From the NCBI GenBank assembly GCA_026786345.1, contig JAJAYD010000091.1, positions 1 through 35,429 on the forward strand: 35,429 nt of DNA, written 5' to 3'. The position numbers and the translations under genes are program-made. Each line of letters opens with the position of its first letter. Positions within the stretch are counted from its first letter, which is position 1. Positions 15,806 through 27,825 of this stretch are shown piece by piece. Under the pieces are notes generated by a model. That model made no database searches. It saw only the letters and a program-made list of their open reading frames with translations, and was not told where the DNA came from. The DNA is from Chitinophagaceae bacterium (GTDB lineage Bacteria; Bacteroidota; Bacteroidia; Chitinophagales; Chitinophagaceae).

Positions 15806-17425
15806 ATGCAAACTGAACTTTCATTAAAATTACTTCCCTCTAAGGCGGTCAGTACACAGGCCATCAAGGAATATATTGCTGCTTCTCTCTCTAAAAGTGA
15901 AGATTCGATTACAGGCTTTCACAAATTAAAACAGTCAATAGATGCCAGGGGGAAACAGCCTTTTGTAAATGTTGTTTTAAAAGCATTTGTTGACGAGCCA
16001 TTTGTTGATAGGCAACATGAATCGATCAATTTTAAGGCGGTCAAAAAAAATGCAAGAACTGTTATTATAATTGGAGCCGGCCCTGCAGGATTGTTTGCTG
16101 CATTGCGTTTGATTGAATTAGGCGTTAAACCCATCATTTTAGAAAGAGGCAAGGATGTAAGGGCCCGCAGGCGTGACCTTGCAATACTTAACAAGGAAGG
16201 CATCATTAATACTGAAAGTAATTATTGTTTTGGTGAAGGTGGTGCAGGTACTTACAGCGATGGTAAATTGTATACCCGTAGTAACAAGCGTGGAGATATA
16301 AATCGCATACTTAACCTGTTTGTTCAATTTGGTGCCGAAGACCAAATTTTGTACGAAGCCCATCCTCATATTGGAACAAACAAGCTACCCCAAATTATAA
16401 CTGCTATGAGGCAGGCTATTGTTGACTTTGGCGGTGAATTTTTATTTGAAAAAAGGGTTACAGAATTTGTTATAGAAGGTGATAATTTGTCTGGTGTTGT
16501 GACAGCTAACGGCGATAAATTTTTTGCTGATTCTGTTATTCTTGCAACGGGTCATTCGGCCCGCGATATTTACCTGATGCTTGACAGGCAACAGATACTG
16601 ATTGAAGCAAAGCCCTTTGCATTAGGAGTACGCGTGGAGCATCCGCAAGCCATTATCGACCAGGTTCAATATGGTAAAAGCCAGGTTTCTTCCAATGCAC
16701 CAAGAGATCAATATTTACCCCCGGCTTCTTATAGTTTGGTACAACAGGTGCATGATAAGGGAGTATTTAGTTTCTGTATGTGCCCTGGTGGTATTATTGC
16801 TCCGGCCGCAACGAGTAGCAATGAGTTGGTAGTGAATGGGTGGAGCCCAAGTAAACGTAATAATCCTTTTGCCAATAGTGGTATAGTGGTTTCATGCGAA
16901 CAAAAGGATATGAACCAGGTTGAAGGCTACACACAATATCTTACAAACAACGGAGTTACGCAGCAATCGCCACTTGCACTAATGTTTTTTCAACAAATGG
17001 TTGAGCAAAAGGCATATCAATCAGGCGGTGGAAAATTTGTGGCACCTGCTCAACGCATGGTTGATTTTTGCAACAATAAAGTCAGTGAAAGTCTGCCCGG
17101 TTGCAGTTACCTACCTGGTATTTCAAGCGCAGCTTTGGGTGATTGCCTGCCTTCATTTATTCATAAAAGATTGCAGGAGGGCTTTAAAAGTTTCGGCAAT
17201 AAAATGCGGGGTTATTATTCGAATGAGGCAGTGGTGGTAGCAACTGAAAGCCGTACCTCATCCCCTGTACGAATTCCCCGTAACCTGGAGACTCTCCAGC
17301 ACCCGCAGATCAAAAATTTATACCCCTGTGGAGAGGGTGCCGGCTATGCCGGAGGTATTGTTAGTGCGGCTATGGATGGCGAAAGAGTAGCAACCATGAT
17401 AGTTGCAACACTTGTTCGTTCATAG
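15806..17425 (+). CDS. FAD-dependent dehydrogenase, COG2509 family
   Basis: This 539-residue flavoprotein has an N-terminal domain of about 80 residues (with FHKLKQSIDARGKQPF) common in this family. The dinucleotide-binding fingerprint is VIIIGAGPAGLFAALRL (about 86-102), followed by the family-specific block CFGEGGAGTYSDGKLYTR, VILATGHSARDIY, a central domain with PFALGVRVEHPQ, and a C-terminal FAD-contacting motif GEGAGYAGGIVSAAMDG. It corresponds to the uncharacterised FAD-dependent dehydrogenases often placed in the HI0933/GidA-like group. Its substrate is unknown. No signal peptide is present, so it is cytosolic. It follows the DUF3127 gene by 52 bases and may share its transcript. Confidence 0.88.
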   Translation: MQTELSLKLLPSKAVSTQAIKEYIAASLSKSEDSITGFHKLKQSIDARGKQPFVNVVLKAFVDEPFVDRQHESINFKAVKKNARTVIIIGAGPAGLFAALRLIELGVKPIILERGKDVRARRRDLAILNKEGIINTESNYCFGEGGAGTYSDGKLYTRSNKRGDINRILNLFVQFGAEDQILYEAHPHIGTNKLPQIITAMRQAIVDFGGEFLFEKRVTEFVIEGDNLSGVVTANGDKFFADSVILATGHSARDIYLMLDRQQILIEAKPFALGVRVEHPQAIIDQVQYGKSQVSSNAPRDQYLPPASYSLVQQVHDKGVFSFCMCPGGIIAPAATSSNELVVNGWSPSKRNNPFANSGIVVSCEQKDMNQVEGYTQYLTNNGVTQQSPLALMFFQQMVEQKAYQSGGGKFVAPAQRMVDFCNNKVSESLPGCSYLPGISSAALGDCLPSFIHKRLQEGFKSFGNKMRGYYSNEAVVVATESRTSSPVRIPRNLETLQHPQIKNLYPCGEGAGYAGGIVSAAMDGERVATMIVATLVRS

Positions 17426-17599
17426 TGTGCTTTTGATAACTAACTCTTTATTATTTTCTTTTCTACTCTTATGCACAGGTATGTTTAAAGAATCATGCTT
17501 CAATTTCTTTGTAAGTTCTTAAATGGTCATAACCGTGTGCAATACATACCGGTCTCCTTTCTTTTACCTATATTCAAAAAAATATCTTAATCAAATTTA

Positions 17600-19141
17600 A
17601 TGCTGGTAAAAACTTTTGGCAGTGCAGTTTACGGGGTAGAAGCAATAAACATTACCATCGAGGTAAATGTAGCCGAAGGTCAAGGGTATTTTTTAGTAGG
17701 TCTGCCCGATGGAACCATTAAAGAAAGCCAGCAGAGAATTGATAGTGCTATAAAGAACAATGGGTTCAGGATGCCGCGGATTAAGATCGTTATAAACATG
17801 GCGCCTGCTGATATTAAAAAAAGCGGATCTGCATTCGACCTGCCCATTGCTATGGGTATACTGGGTGCAAGCGAACAGCTTGAGAATACTGACTTATTAA
17901 AGGATTATGTAATTATGGGCGAATTAAGTTTGGATGGAGCAATACAGCCTATAAAGGGAGCCTTACCTATAGCCATTCAGGCTCGCAAAGAAGGATTTAA
18001 AGGATTAATAGTTCCCGTGGCAAATGTTAGGGAGGCGGGTATGGTCAACAACCTTTTGGTATATGGAGTATCGCATTTGAAAGAAGTTATTGAATTTTTT
18101 AAAGATGAATCTTCACTCAAACCGGCTGATGTAAATACCCGTGAAGAATTTTATAACACTCAAAATCAATTCGATGTTGACTTTAGTGATGTAAAAGGAC
18201 AGGAGAATATTAAAAGAGCACTTGAAATTGCAGCAGCTGGTGGGCATAACGCCATATTGATTGGTCCACCCGGAGCAGGAAAAACAATGTTAGCAAAACG
18301 CTTACCAACCATTCTTCCTCCTCTCAGTTTGCAGGAAGCACTGGAGACAACCAAGATCCATAGTGTTGCCGGTAAGCTGCCCGAGAATGCATCCCTCATT
18401 AGTAAGCGGCCTTTCCGAAGTCCACATCATACCATAAGCGATGTTGCCCTGGTTGGGGGTGGTGGAGTGCCGCAGCCGGGCGAAATATCTCTGGCACATA
18501 ATGGAGTATTATTTCTTGATGAGCTTCCTGAATTTAAAAGAACGGTTTTAGAAGTTATGCGGCAACCTATGGAGGAGCGCAGGGTTACCATTTCAAGGGC
18601 CAAAGCTTCGTTAGATTTTCCGGCAAACTTTATGTTGATTGCCAGCATGAACCCCTGCCCATGCGGATATTATAATCATCCTGACAAAGAATGCACTTGT
18701 CCGCCGGGCACTGTTCAAAAATATCTCAACAAAGTATCTGGTCCCCTTTTAGACCGCATAGATCTGCATGTGGAAGTAACACCGGTTTCATTTTCTGAAT
18801 TAAGCAATAAGTTAAAGGGTGAAGATTCAGCTTGCATTCGTGATCGGGTTATTAAGGCCAGGGAAATTCAATCAATACGGTACAAAGAAACACCCGGTAC
18901 TTATTCTAATGCACAAATGAGCAGCAAGCAACTAACAGAAATTTGTGCCATTAGCCAGGCGGGCGAAGCATTGCTAAAGAAAGCTATGGAGAAACTAAAT
19001 CTATCGGCCAGGGCATACGACAGAATACTTAAAGTTTCGAGGACCATTGCAGATCTTAGCAATAGCCCCGATATAAAGGTTGAACATTTGGCCGAGGCAA
19101 TTCAATACCGAAGTTTGGACAGGGAAGGGTGGGCAGGCTGA
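17600..19141 (+). CDS. comM: YifB/ComM-family Mg-chelatase-like AAA+ ATPase
   Basis: This 513-residue protein has the standard length. The N-terminal Lon-protease-like domain (MLVKTFGSAVYGVEA through about 170) lacks protease activity in this family. The AAA+ domain follows, with Walker A LIGPPGAGKTMLAKRLP (220-236), Walker B GVLFLDELPEF, a FRSPHHTISDVALVGGG block, and the metal-binding-looking cysteine cluster CPCGYYNHPDKECTC. The C-terminal domain has LSARAYDRILKVSRTIADL. ComM homologues are hexameric helicases that speed up branch migration during natural transformation. In bacteria without known competence the protein is still common, so its presence is not proof of transformability. The gap before it (174 bases) holds nothing recognised. 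Confidence 0.93.
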   Translation: MLVKTFGSAVYGVEAINITIEVNVAEGQGYFLVGLPDGTIKESQQRIDSAIKNNGFRMPRIKIVINMAPADIKKSGSAFDLPIAMGILGASEQLENTDLLKDYVIMGELSLDGAIQPIKGALPIAIQARKEGFKGLIVPVANVREAGMVNNLLVYGVSHLKEVIEFFKDESSLKPADVNTREEFYNTQNQFDVDFSDVKGQENIKRALEIAAAGGHNAILIGPPGAGKTMLAKRLPTILPPLSLQEALETTKIHSVAGKLPENASLISKRPFRSPHHTISDVALVGGGGVPQPGEISLAHNGVLFLDELPEFKRTVLEVMRQPMEERRVTISRAKASLDFPANFMLIASMNPCPCGYYNHPDKECTCPPGTVQKYLNKVSGPLLDRIDLHVEVTPVSFSELSNKLKGEDSACIRDRVIKAREIQSIRYKETPGTYSNAQMSSKQLTEICAISQAGEALLKKAMEKLNLSARAYDRILKVSRTIADLSNSPDIKVEHLAEAIQYRSLDREGWAG

Positions 19142-21890
<2,749 letters not shown>

Positions 21891-21891
<1 letters not shown>

Positions 21892-22871
21892 TGCAAAAGG
21901 TATTAGTAACCGGGGCCAATGGGTTTGTAGGTTCTCACGTAGTTGAAAAATGCCTTGAGAATGGATTGGAAGTTTGGGCAGCTATACGAAAGTCAAGTAA
22001 CCTTGATTATTTGAAAGCAGCCAGTGTAAAATTTACTTACCCCGATTTTAATAATGTTGAATTACTTACAAAAGAGATTGAAGAAAAACAATACGATTTT
22101 ATCATTCATATTGCGGGTATTACCAAAGCCCGTTTTCCTAAGGAATACGAACAGGTAAACGCACTCTACACCGCTAACCTGGGGCGGGCCATTAAAGAAA
22201 GCAGGCACAAAGTGAAAAAATTTGTGTTTATGAGCAGTCTGGGTGCAATAGGTCCACTACAATACAACGATGGCCTGATAACCGAGAACACCATCCCAAA
22301 ACCGGTAACTGCATACGGAAAAAGCAAACTTATTGCTGAGGAAATGTTGGCCGCTTTACATTTGCCTCTGGTGGTTTTAAGGCCAACCGCAGTTTATGGT
22401 CCCCGCGAAAAAGATATTTTCATTCTTTTAAGAACCATTTCCAAAGGTTTTGAACCATACCTGGGCAAAGCAAACCAACACCTGAGTTTTGTGTATGTTA
22501 AAGATCTTGCTCAATTAACCGTCGATGCATTATTTAACCCAAAAACCGGATCGTATAATGTTACTGATGGCAATTGTTATAACAGGTACGAATTTGCACA
22601 AATAATAAAAAAATACCTGTCGAATAAGACTTTTAAAATATATATTCCATTAACTATAGTAAACTTGCTGGCAGTTTTAACAGAAAAGGGTGCTGGTTTG
22701 CTTAACAAAACTTCTGTATTAAATAAAGAGAAACTAAACGAGTTAACAGCAGCCAACTGGTGTTGCGATATTAGCAGGTTACGTAACGAAATGGGATATT
22801 CGCCACAGTTCAACCTGCAACAGGGACTAAAAGAAACAATACAATGGTGCAAAACAAATCAATGGCTTTAA
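21891..22871 (+). CDS. Extended SDR reductase, candidate ketoceramide reductase (CerR-like)
   Basis: This 326-residue protein is an NAD(P)-binding extended short-chain dehydrogenase: the Rossmann fingerprint is VTGANGFVGSH (6-16), the catalytic Ser is in FMSSLGA (about 114-119), and the pair Tyr142-Lys146 lies in AYGKSKL. It also has the VVLRPTAVYGPREKDIF block typical of epimerase-like SDRs. The C-terminal third has a hydrophobic stretch (about 247-262, FKIYIPLTIVNLLAVLT), suggesting membrane contact. In Caulobacter and Bacteroides an SDR of this class (CerR) reduces the keto group of ketosphinganine or ketoceramide. The operon position after the acyltransferase, with the start overlapping by one base, supports that role. 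A sugar epimerase is the main alternative. Confidence 0.8.
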
Positions 22872-22899
22872 ATATTTTTTCATTAATAAAGTATCAAAT

Positions 22900-24225
22900 A
22901 TGAAAGAGGAAATTCTTCCGGCAGAAGGTAAACTGGGCATATTAATGCCGGGTTTAGGTGCAGTGGCAACCACCTTTATAGCTGGTGTTGAAGCAATAAA
23001 AAAAGAATTGGCTAGTCCTATAGGATCATTAACCCAAATGGGAAGTTTAAGATTGGGTAAGCGTACTGAAAACAGGTACCCGAAAATTAAGGATTTCGTT
23101 CCCTTAGCCTCTTTGAACGATATAGTTTTTGGTGGATGGGATTTGTACAAAGACAATGTTTATGAAGCTGCTATGCATGCAAAGGTTTTGGATGCTCACC
23201 TGTTGCTTTCAATTAAGGAAGAATTGTCGGCCATAGAGCCAATGACCGCCGTATTTGATAAATCGTATGTTTATAACCTTGATGGAGAAAATGTAAAAAC
23301 CGGTGCTACCAAATACGACCTGGCATTGCAGGTAATGGAAGACATTAAAAATTTTCAGGAGACAAATAATTGCAGCAGGGTAGTGATGGTTTGGTGCGGC
23401 TCAACAGAAAAATACATTCAGGAAGCCCCGGTTCATGCTACTATTGAAAGTTTTGAAGCAGGTTTAAAAGACAATGATCCGCTGATTGCTCCGAGCATGA
23501 TTTATGCCTACGCAGCCATACATATGGGAGTACCTTTTGCTAATGGAGCACCTAACTTAACCTGCGATATTCCTGCGTTGGTTGAGTTGGCAAAAGAAAC
23601 TAAAACACCCATTGGAGGAAAGGATTTTAAAACCGGGCAAACGCTTATGAAAACCATTCTTGCACCAGGATTACAGGCGAGGGCCCTGGGGATCCATGGT
23701 TGGTTTTCTACAAACATCCTGGGTAACAGGGATGGATTGGTATTAGATCACCCGGATAACTTTAAAACCAAGGAAGTATCTAAATTGGGTGTGTTGGAAG
23801 ATATCCTGCAACCCAATTTAAATCCTGAATTGTACGGCGATCTCTATCATAAAATAAGAATCAATTATTACCCTCCGCATGGCGATAACAAAGAAAGCTG
23901 GGACAACATAGATATTTTTGGTTGGTTGGGTTATAAAATGCAAATCAAGATCAACTTTTTGTGTAAAGATTCGATATTGGCAGCGCCAATCGTTTTGGAT
24001 CTTGCCTTGTTTCTTGACCTTGCAAAGCGGGCTCAAATGTCAGGTATACAGGAGTGGTTATCGTTCTATTTTAAGTCACCACAAACCGCACCGGAACTTG
24101 ATGCAATGCACGACATCTTTAAGCAATTAATGAAGTTGCAAAACACCTTGCGTCATATAATGGGCGAGGATTTGATAACACATCTTGGACTGGATTATTA
24201 CCAGGAATTGGTGGAAGCATTATGA
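22900..24225 (+). CDS. myo-Inositol-1-phosphate synthase
   Basis: This 441-residue enzyme is a full-length inositol-3-phosphate synthase (MIPS), converting glucose 6-phosphate to inositol phosphate with bound NAD. Features: GILMPGLGAVATTFIAG (Rossmann start, about 13-29), GSLRLGKRTENRYPKIKDF, DIVFGGWDLYKDNVYEAA, VMVWCGSTEKYI, and the catalytic core GGKDFKTGQTLMKTILAPG with FSTNILGNRDG. Homologues are found in Bacteroidota that make inositol lipids. It follows the reductase by 28 bases and overlaps the next gene by four bases (ATGA), placing inositol supply in the same transcript as ceramide synthesis. It is cytosolic, with no membrane segment. Confidence 0.95.
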   Translation: MKEEILPAEGKLGILMPGLGAVATTFIAGVEAIKKELASPIGSLTQMGSLRLGKRTENRYPKIKDFVPLASLNDIVFGGWDLYKDNVYEAAMHAKVLDAHLLLSIKEELSAIEPMTAVFDKSYVYNLDGENVKTGATKYDLALQVMEDIKNFQETNNCSRVVMVWCGSTEKYIQEAPVHATIESFEAGLKDNDPLIAPSMIYAYAAIHMGVPFANGAPNLTCDIPALVELAKETKTPIGGKDFKTGQTLMKTILAPGLQARALGIHGWFSTNILGNRDGLVLDHPDNFKTKEVSKLGVLEDILQPNLNPELYGDLYHKIRINYYPPHGDNKESWDNIDIFGWLGYKMQIKINFLCKDSILAAPIVLDLALFLDLAKRAQMSGIQEWLSFYFKSPQTAPELDAMHDIFKQLMKLQNTLRHIMGEDLITHLGLDYYQELVEAL

Positions 24226-24677
24226 TAAAATTTCACAAACTGGTTGCAACCGCCGGAGGCATTGGTTATATAGGTAAAGGTGGTGGCACGGTTGCAGCGA
24301 TTGTTTGTTGTTTAATTTGGCTTATCATACCTGCTGGTCAACATTCAGATTACCGGCAGGTTTTTTTTACTATCATGGTTTGCCTGGCAGGCATTTGGTC
24401 GTCGAATAGCGTACATAGTATTTGGGGCAAAGACAGCAGCAAAGTGGTTATTGACGAAGTTGCCGGAATGATGATCACTCTTGCACTTATACCAGTCTCC
24501 ATACCGAACGTAGTTGCAGGTTTAATACTTTTTAGGTTTTTTGACATAGTTAAACCATTGTTCATACGTAGATTGGAACAATGGCCAAAAGGCTGGGGCG
24601 TAATGGCCGATGATGTTCTGGCAGGGTTTTATGCACATGTAGTACTGACGATACTAGTTAAACTAAATGTTTTTTAA
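24222..24677 (+). CDS. PgpA-family membrane phosphatase, candidate phosphatidylinositol-phosphate phosphatase
   Basis: This 151-residue membrane protein has PgpA signatures: GYIGKGGGTVAAIVCC at the N-terminus, IDEVAGMMITL with the acidic pair, FRFFDIVKP, and GWGVMADDVLAGFYAHV at the C-terminus. There are about four membrane helices. In E. coli PgpA removes the phosphate from phosphatidylglycerophosphate. Located between MIPS and a CDP-alcohol transferase, it more likely dephosphorylates phosphatidylinositol phosphate, as proposed for the equivalent gene in the Bacteroides thetaiotaomicron inositol-lipid cluster. It is translationally coupled to MIPS by a 4-base overlap. Phosphatidylglycerol synthesis is the alternative. 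Confidence 0.87.
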   Translation: MIKFHKLVATAGGIGYIGKGGGTVAAIVCCLIWLIIPAGQHSDYRQVFFTIMVCLAGIWSSNSVHSIWGKDSSKVVIDEVAGMMITLALIPVSIPNVVAGLILFRFFDIVKPLFIRRLEQWPKGWGVMADDVLAGFYAHVVLTILVKLNVF

Positions 24678-24679
24678 GA

Positions 24680-25069
24680 ATGGCTACTTTTATTAAAGCC
24701 AACGTTGCTTCACTAAGTGCTTCAGCTTTTGATTACATGGTTACCATTGCGCTGGTAACTTTTTTTCATGTGGACCCTTTTAAAGCCAGTATCACTGGTA
24801 CTGTTTGTGGCGGAATTCTAAATTTCTTCATGGGCCGTATCTGGGTATTTCAATCAAGGGATACTTTGTTACTTCACCAGGCTCTTAAGTATTTATTGGT
24901 TTGGGTTGGAAATTTATTTTTAAATGCCGGAGGAATGTTCGTTCTGTTAAAAGTGTTACACCTTCATTACCTTCCTTCAAAAATTGCGGTAAGTCTTATT
25001 GTAGGTTTCGGTTATAATTATTTTATGCAAAAGAAATTTGTGTTCCGCTTGCCTGCATCGGACAGGTGA
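24680..25069 (+). CDS. GtrA-family membrane protein, putative lipid-linked carrier flippase
   Basis: This 129-residue protein has four membrane helices. The first segment is FIKANVASLSASAFDYMVTI. The loop block GGILNFFMGRIWVF is the GtrA signature (Asn and Phe-Met-Gly-Arg with Trp-Val-Phe), echoed near the end by YNYFMQKKFVFR. GtrA proteins are thought to flip lipid-linked sugars such as undecaprenyl-phosphate glucose across the membrane. It starts two bases after the PgpA gene and is followed by a 248-base gap (25070-25317) with no gene seen. In this context it may move an inositol-lipid intermediate, but that is inference. Confidence 0.88.
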   Translation: MATFIKANVASLSASAFDYMVTIALVTFFHVDPFKASITGTVCGGILNFFMGRIWVFQSRDTLLLHQALKYLLVWVGNLFLNAGGMFVLLKVLHLHYLPSKIAVSLIVGFGYNYFMQKKFVFRLPASDR

Positions 25070-25317
25070 TTTTAGTGCCCGGTTTTTAAAGCATTCTTTT
25101 GTTTCTTTCCTTCCATTTGTTAAGCCATCTGCATCGTTTGCAATAATTCCTTTTTTGGATGGAGCAACTTAATTTGTTAGCCCAAAAACATAAACAAGAG
25201 GAGATGTAAATTTTAAGATAGATATTTACAGCCGTCTGATTTTAAGTAAAACAAATTAGAAAATACAATAGAAACGCAGAACGAAGTTGGCAACCATTTG
25301 TGCCAGTAAATAGAATT

Positions 25318-26031
25318 ATGGATAAACCTACCCTAAGAGACCGGCTTCAAAAAATGGTCTATGTTATTATTGATCCATTGGTTAAGGGATTAATAAAGAT
25401 TGGTTTTACCCCTAACACGGTTACCACGATCGGCCTTATTTTAAATATTGGTGTTGCAGTTATTTTTATTGCGGGGGCTGAAGAAAAACCCAGGATAGAT
25501 CTTTCGTATGTGGGTTGGGCAGGAGCCCTAATATTGTTTGCCGGCCTTTTTGATATGCTTGATGGCCAGGTGGCACGCCTTGGTAATATGAGCTCTGTCT
25601 TTGGAGCCTTGTACGATTCTGTATTAGACCGTTACAGCGAAATGGTGATGTTTTTTGGTATTTGTTACTACCTGGTGGCCAATCACTATTTTATGAGTTC
25701 CATATTTGCCTTTATTGCACTTATTGGATCAATGATGGTTAGTTATACAAGAGCCCGAAGCGAAAGCCTTGGTGTGCAAAACAAAGGGGGACTAATGCAA
25801 CGGCCAGAGCGGGTAATATTGGTAGGAGTGTCTGCCGTAGCCTGTGGGATTGCTTCAAAATTTATTGGGGGAGATTATAAATTATTCATTAAAGGAATAC
25901 CCTTTCATGTGTTTGAAACCATGAGCATTTTTACAATTCCTATAACTGCAATGGCGGTTCTTACAAACATTACGGCTGTTAAACGTTTGAGGGATGCAAA
26001 AAAATCATTGGAACAACCTTCGCAATCATAG
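25318..26031 (+). CDS. CDP-alcohol phosphatidyltransferase, candidate phosphatidylinositol-phosphate synthase
   Basis: The protein has 237 residues from the ATG at 25318 (a GTG at 25300 is less likely). The family motif D-x2-D-G-x2-A-R-x8-G-x3-D-x3-D is complete: Asp79, Asp82, Gly83, Ala86, Arg87, Gly96, Asp100 and Asp104 within FDMLDGQVARLGN and FGALYDSVLD. About six membrane helices. Enzymes of this family join CDP-diacylglycerol to an alcohol phosphate. Following MIPS, inositol phosphate is the likely acceptor, giving phosphatidylinositol phosphate. The Bacteroides thetaiotaomicron gene in the corresponding position has been reported as a phosphatidylinositol-phosphate synthase. The 248-base gap upstream could contain its own promoter, though none is obvious. 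Confidence 0.88.
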   Translation: MDKPTLRDRLQKMVYVIIDPLVKGLIKIGFTPNTVTTIGLILNIGVAVIFIAGAEEKPRIDLSYVGWAGALILFAGLFDMLDGQVARLGNMSSVFGALYDSVLDRYSEMVMFFGICYYLVANHYFMSSIFAFIALIGSMMVSYTRARSESLGVQNKGGLMQRPERVILVGVSAVACGIASKFIGGDYKLFIKGIPFHVFETMSIFTIPITAMAVLTNITAVKRLRDAKKSLEQPSQS

Positions 26032-26075
26032 CACTTTTTTGCGCAGTAACAGCAACCCATTACCTACTTTTAATA

Positions 26076-27038
26076 ATGGATCAACGGGTACCCAAGGTCA
26101 ACACAAAAACAAGCTTGTTTTATAAAAAGGATATTGTAATTACCACAATAGTTTCGATAACCTATCTCTTGCTTTCAACCTGGATACTCGGCTTTAAAAT
26201 TGACCAGTTGATCCTGGCACTGCTCTTTAATGTCATGTACTATCTTTCGCATCCTACGCGGCGCTTTATTACAGGGTTTTCAATATTTATAGTTTATTGG
26301 ATTGTGTTCGACTTTATGAAAGCCATACCCAACTACCAATACAATACGGTGCATATTGAAAGTTTGTATAATGCAGAAAAGACTTTGTTTGGAATACATG
26401 AAAATGGCAAAAATTATACACCCAACGAATTTTTTGCCATACACAGCATCTCTTTTGCCGACTTATTAACCGGCATATTTTATCTCTGCTGGGTGCCGGT
26501 ACCCTTAGCTATGGCCGCGTATCTTTTTTATACAAACAGGCGGCAGTTCATTTATTTTTCACTCACTTTTTTCTTAGTCAACCTGCTGGGGTTTGTAGTG
26601 TACTACATTTACCCCGCTGCTCCTCCGTGGTATGTTCAGCAATATGGTTTTACATTTTTGTCTAAAACGCCTGGTAATACAGCGGGGCTTAGCCGTTTCG
26701 ATGCCTATGTTGGTTTTGGCGTCTTTAAGTCGTTGTATGCAAAAAGCTCAAACGTTTTTGCCGCCATGCCCTCGTTACATTCGGCATATCCCATCATCGT
26801 TTTATACAATGGTATAAAAAATAAATTGGGTCTTTTAAATATTCCCTTTGCAATTATTATGGCAGGCATCTGGTTTGCTGCCGTTTATACCAGCCATCAT
26901 TACGTACTGGATGTACTTGCCGGTATGCTCTGCGCCATAACAGGCATATTCATCTTTAATTGGTTCCTCGTACCCGATAAACGTTTTGAAGCTTTTGTAA
27001 TAAGGTTTCTAATAAAAATGAACACACCTGTTAAGTAG
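26076..27038 (+). CDS. AUR1-like PAP2-family protein, candidate inositol phosphoceramide synthase
   Basis: This 320-residue protein has multiple membrane helices. The active-site blocks are FAAMPSLHSAYPIIV with His235 and FAAVYTSHHYVLDVLAG with His275 and Asp279, the C2 and C3 motifs of PAP2/AUR1 enzymes. The preceding helix ends in YIYPAAPPWY (about 177-186), typical of AUR1-type enzymes. In yeast AUR1 moves phosphoinositol from phosphatidylinositol to ceramide; a gene of this class in the Bacteroides inositol-lipid cluster is thought to do the same. Sitting 44 bases after the phosphatidyltransferase, it completes the proposed pathway. A generic lipid phosphatase role cannot be excluded. The operon ends here, 43 bases from a convergent gene. 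Confidence 0.87.
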   Translation: MDQRVPKVNTKTSLFYKKDIVITTIVSITYLLLSTWILGFKIDQLILALLFNVMYYLSHPTRRFITGFSIFIVYWIVFDFMKAIPNYQYNTVHIESLYNAEKTLFGIHENGKNYTPNEFFAIHSISFADLLTGIFYLCWVPVPLAMAAYLFYTNRRQFIYFSLTFFLVNLLGFVVYYIYPAAPPWYVQQYGFTFLSKTPGNTAGLSRFDAYVGFGVFKSLYAKSSNVFAAMPSLHSAYPIIVLYNGIKNKLGLLNIPFAIIMAGIWFAAVYTSHHYVLDVLAGMLCAITGIFIFNWFLVPDKRFEAFVIRFLIKMNTPVK

Positions 27039-27081
27039 TATTTTAACGTGGCACTTTATAAACTGAATGGCAGTTACTACA

Positions 27082-27516
27082 TTAAAAAACAAGGTTGCCT
27101 TTGTTCTTAATTTTTTCGTTGGTTAGTTCGGCTACCAACTGTACGCCTGCAATACTTTTTATGGAGGTCGTTAGGCCCATGCATTTACTATCGTCCACAA
27201 CATCATCCTTCATCAGCCACAAAAAATCCATGTGCCTGAACTCGGGCAGCAGATACTCCCCATTACAATGGTTGTGGTAAATGTAATGGTTGAGAAAGCT
27301 ATTCTTTTCAACGTGGTGGTACAGGGAGAAATAATATTTACGTCCTTTTTTCATCATTTGCACCTCAATGTCGGTGCTTAAACGAAAGTTGTAGCCAAGC
27401 AAATTATTTAGCTGCCAGCAAAACTGGTAATTTTTAATGGGAGCCATAATGCCGAGCAGGCGTGTCTCTTCAAAAAAGTCATCTGTTATTGCTTCCTGGT
27501 TAAGGCGTAGTTTCAT
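27082..27516 (-). CDS. IPExxxVDY-family protein
   Basis: This 144-residue soluble protein belongs to the small Bacteroidota family named for an IPExxxVDY motif; here the motif reads LPEFRHMDF (about 90-98), followed by LWLMKDD. Other shared features are FEETRLLGI near the start, NYQFCWQLNNLLGY, and FSLYHH. Function is unknown; in many relatives the gene sits near acpP, fabF or pyruvate kinase, which are absent here. It lacks a signal peptide and membrane segments. It is convergent with the sphingolipid operon and divergent from the M28 gene. Confidence 0.75.
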   Translation of the reverse strand: MKLRLNQEAITDDFFEETRLLGIMAPIKNYQFCWQLNNLLGYNFRLSTDIEVQMMKKGRKYYFSLYHHVEKNSFLNHYIYHNHCNGEYLLPEFRHMDFLWLMKDDVVDDSKCMGLTTSIKSIAGVQLVAELTNEKIKNKGNLVF

Positions 27517-27825
27517 GTAAGGCTATCGGTTGAAAACGCAACACTTTGCCAAAGATATTTCTACCGGGGGTTAAATCAATTGGTGCGTATAACTTTTACA
27601 CCTAAAACATTTATTAAGATCTTCCCTCAATAGTAGAGACGGATGTAAATGTTTGCAGCCTGTAAGAATCCTTCGCTCTCAAAATAGTTGACACTCAATC
27701 GTCTTTCGAAACCCAATATTATAAAAATCACTTTGTCCATCACATCAGTTCTCCTTTCATAACAATTATATTTCAATCATGTCATCGGCATTACTTTTGT
27801 GTAATCCATCTGAAATGTACGTTGT
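27517..27825. other. Divergent intergenic region upstream of the M28-like gene
   Basis: 309 bases hold the control regions of two divergent genes. TACTTTTG at 27792-27799 is an exact -7 element for the plus-strand gene; no TTG is found at the expected -33 distance. Nothing else is recognised. Confidence 0.5.
27792..27799 (+). promoter_or_regulatory. Bacteroidota -7 element upstream of the M28-like gene
   Basis: TACTTTTG matches TAnnTTTG exactly and lies 26 bases before the ATG at 27826. The -33 TTG is missing at the usual 19-base spacing, so this is a half-supported promoter. Confidence 0.45.
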
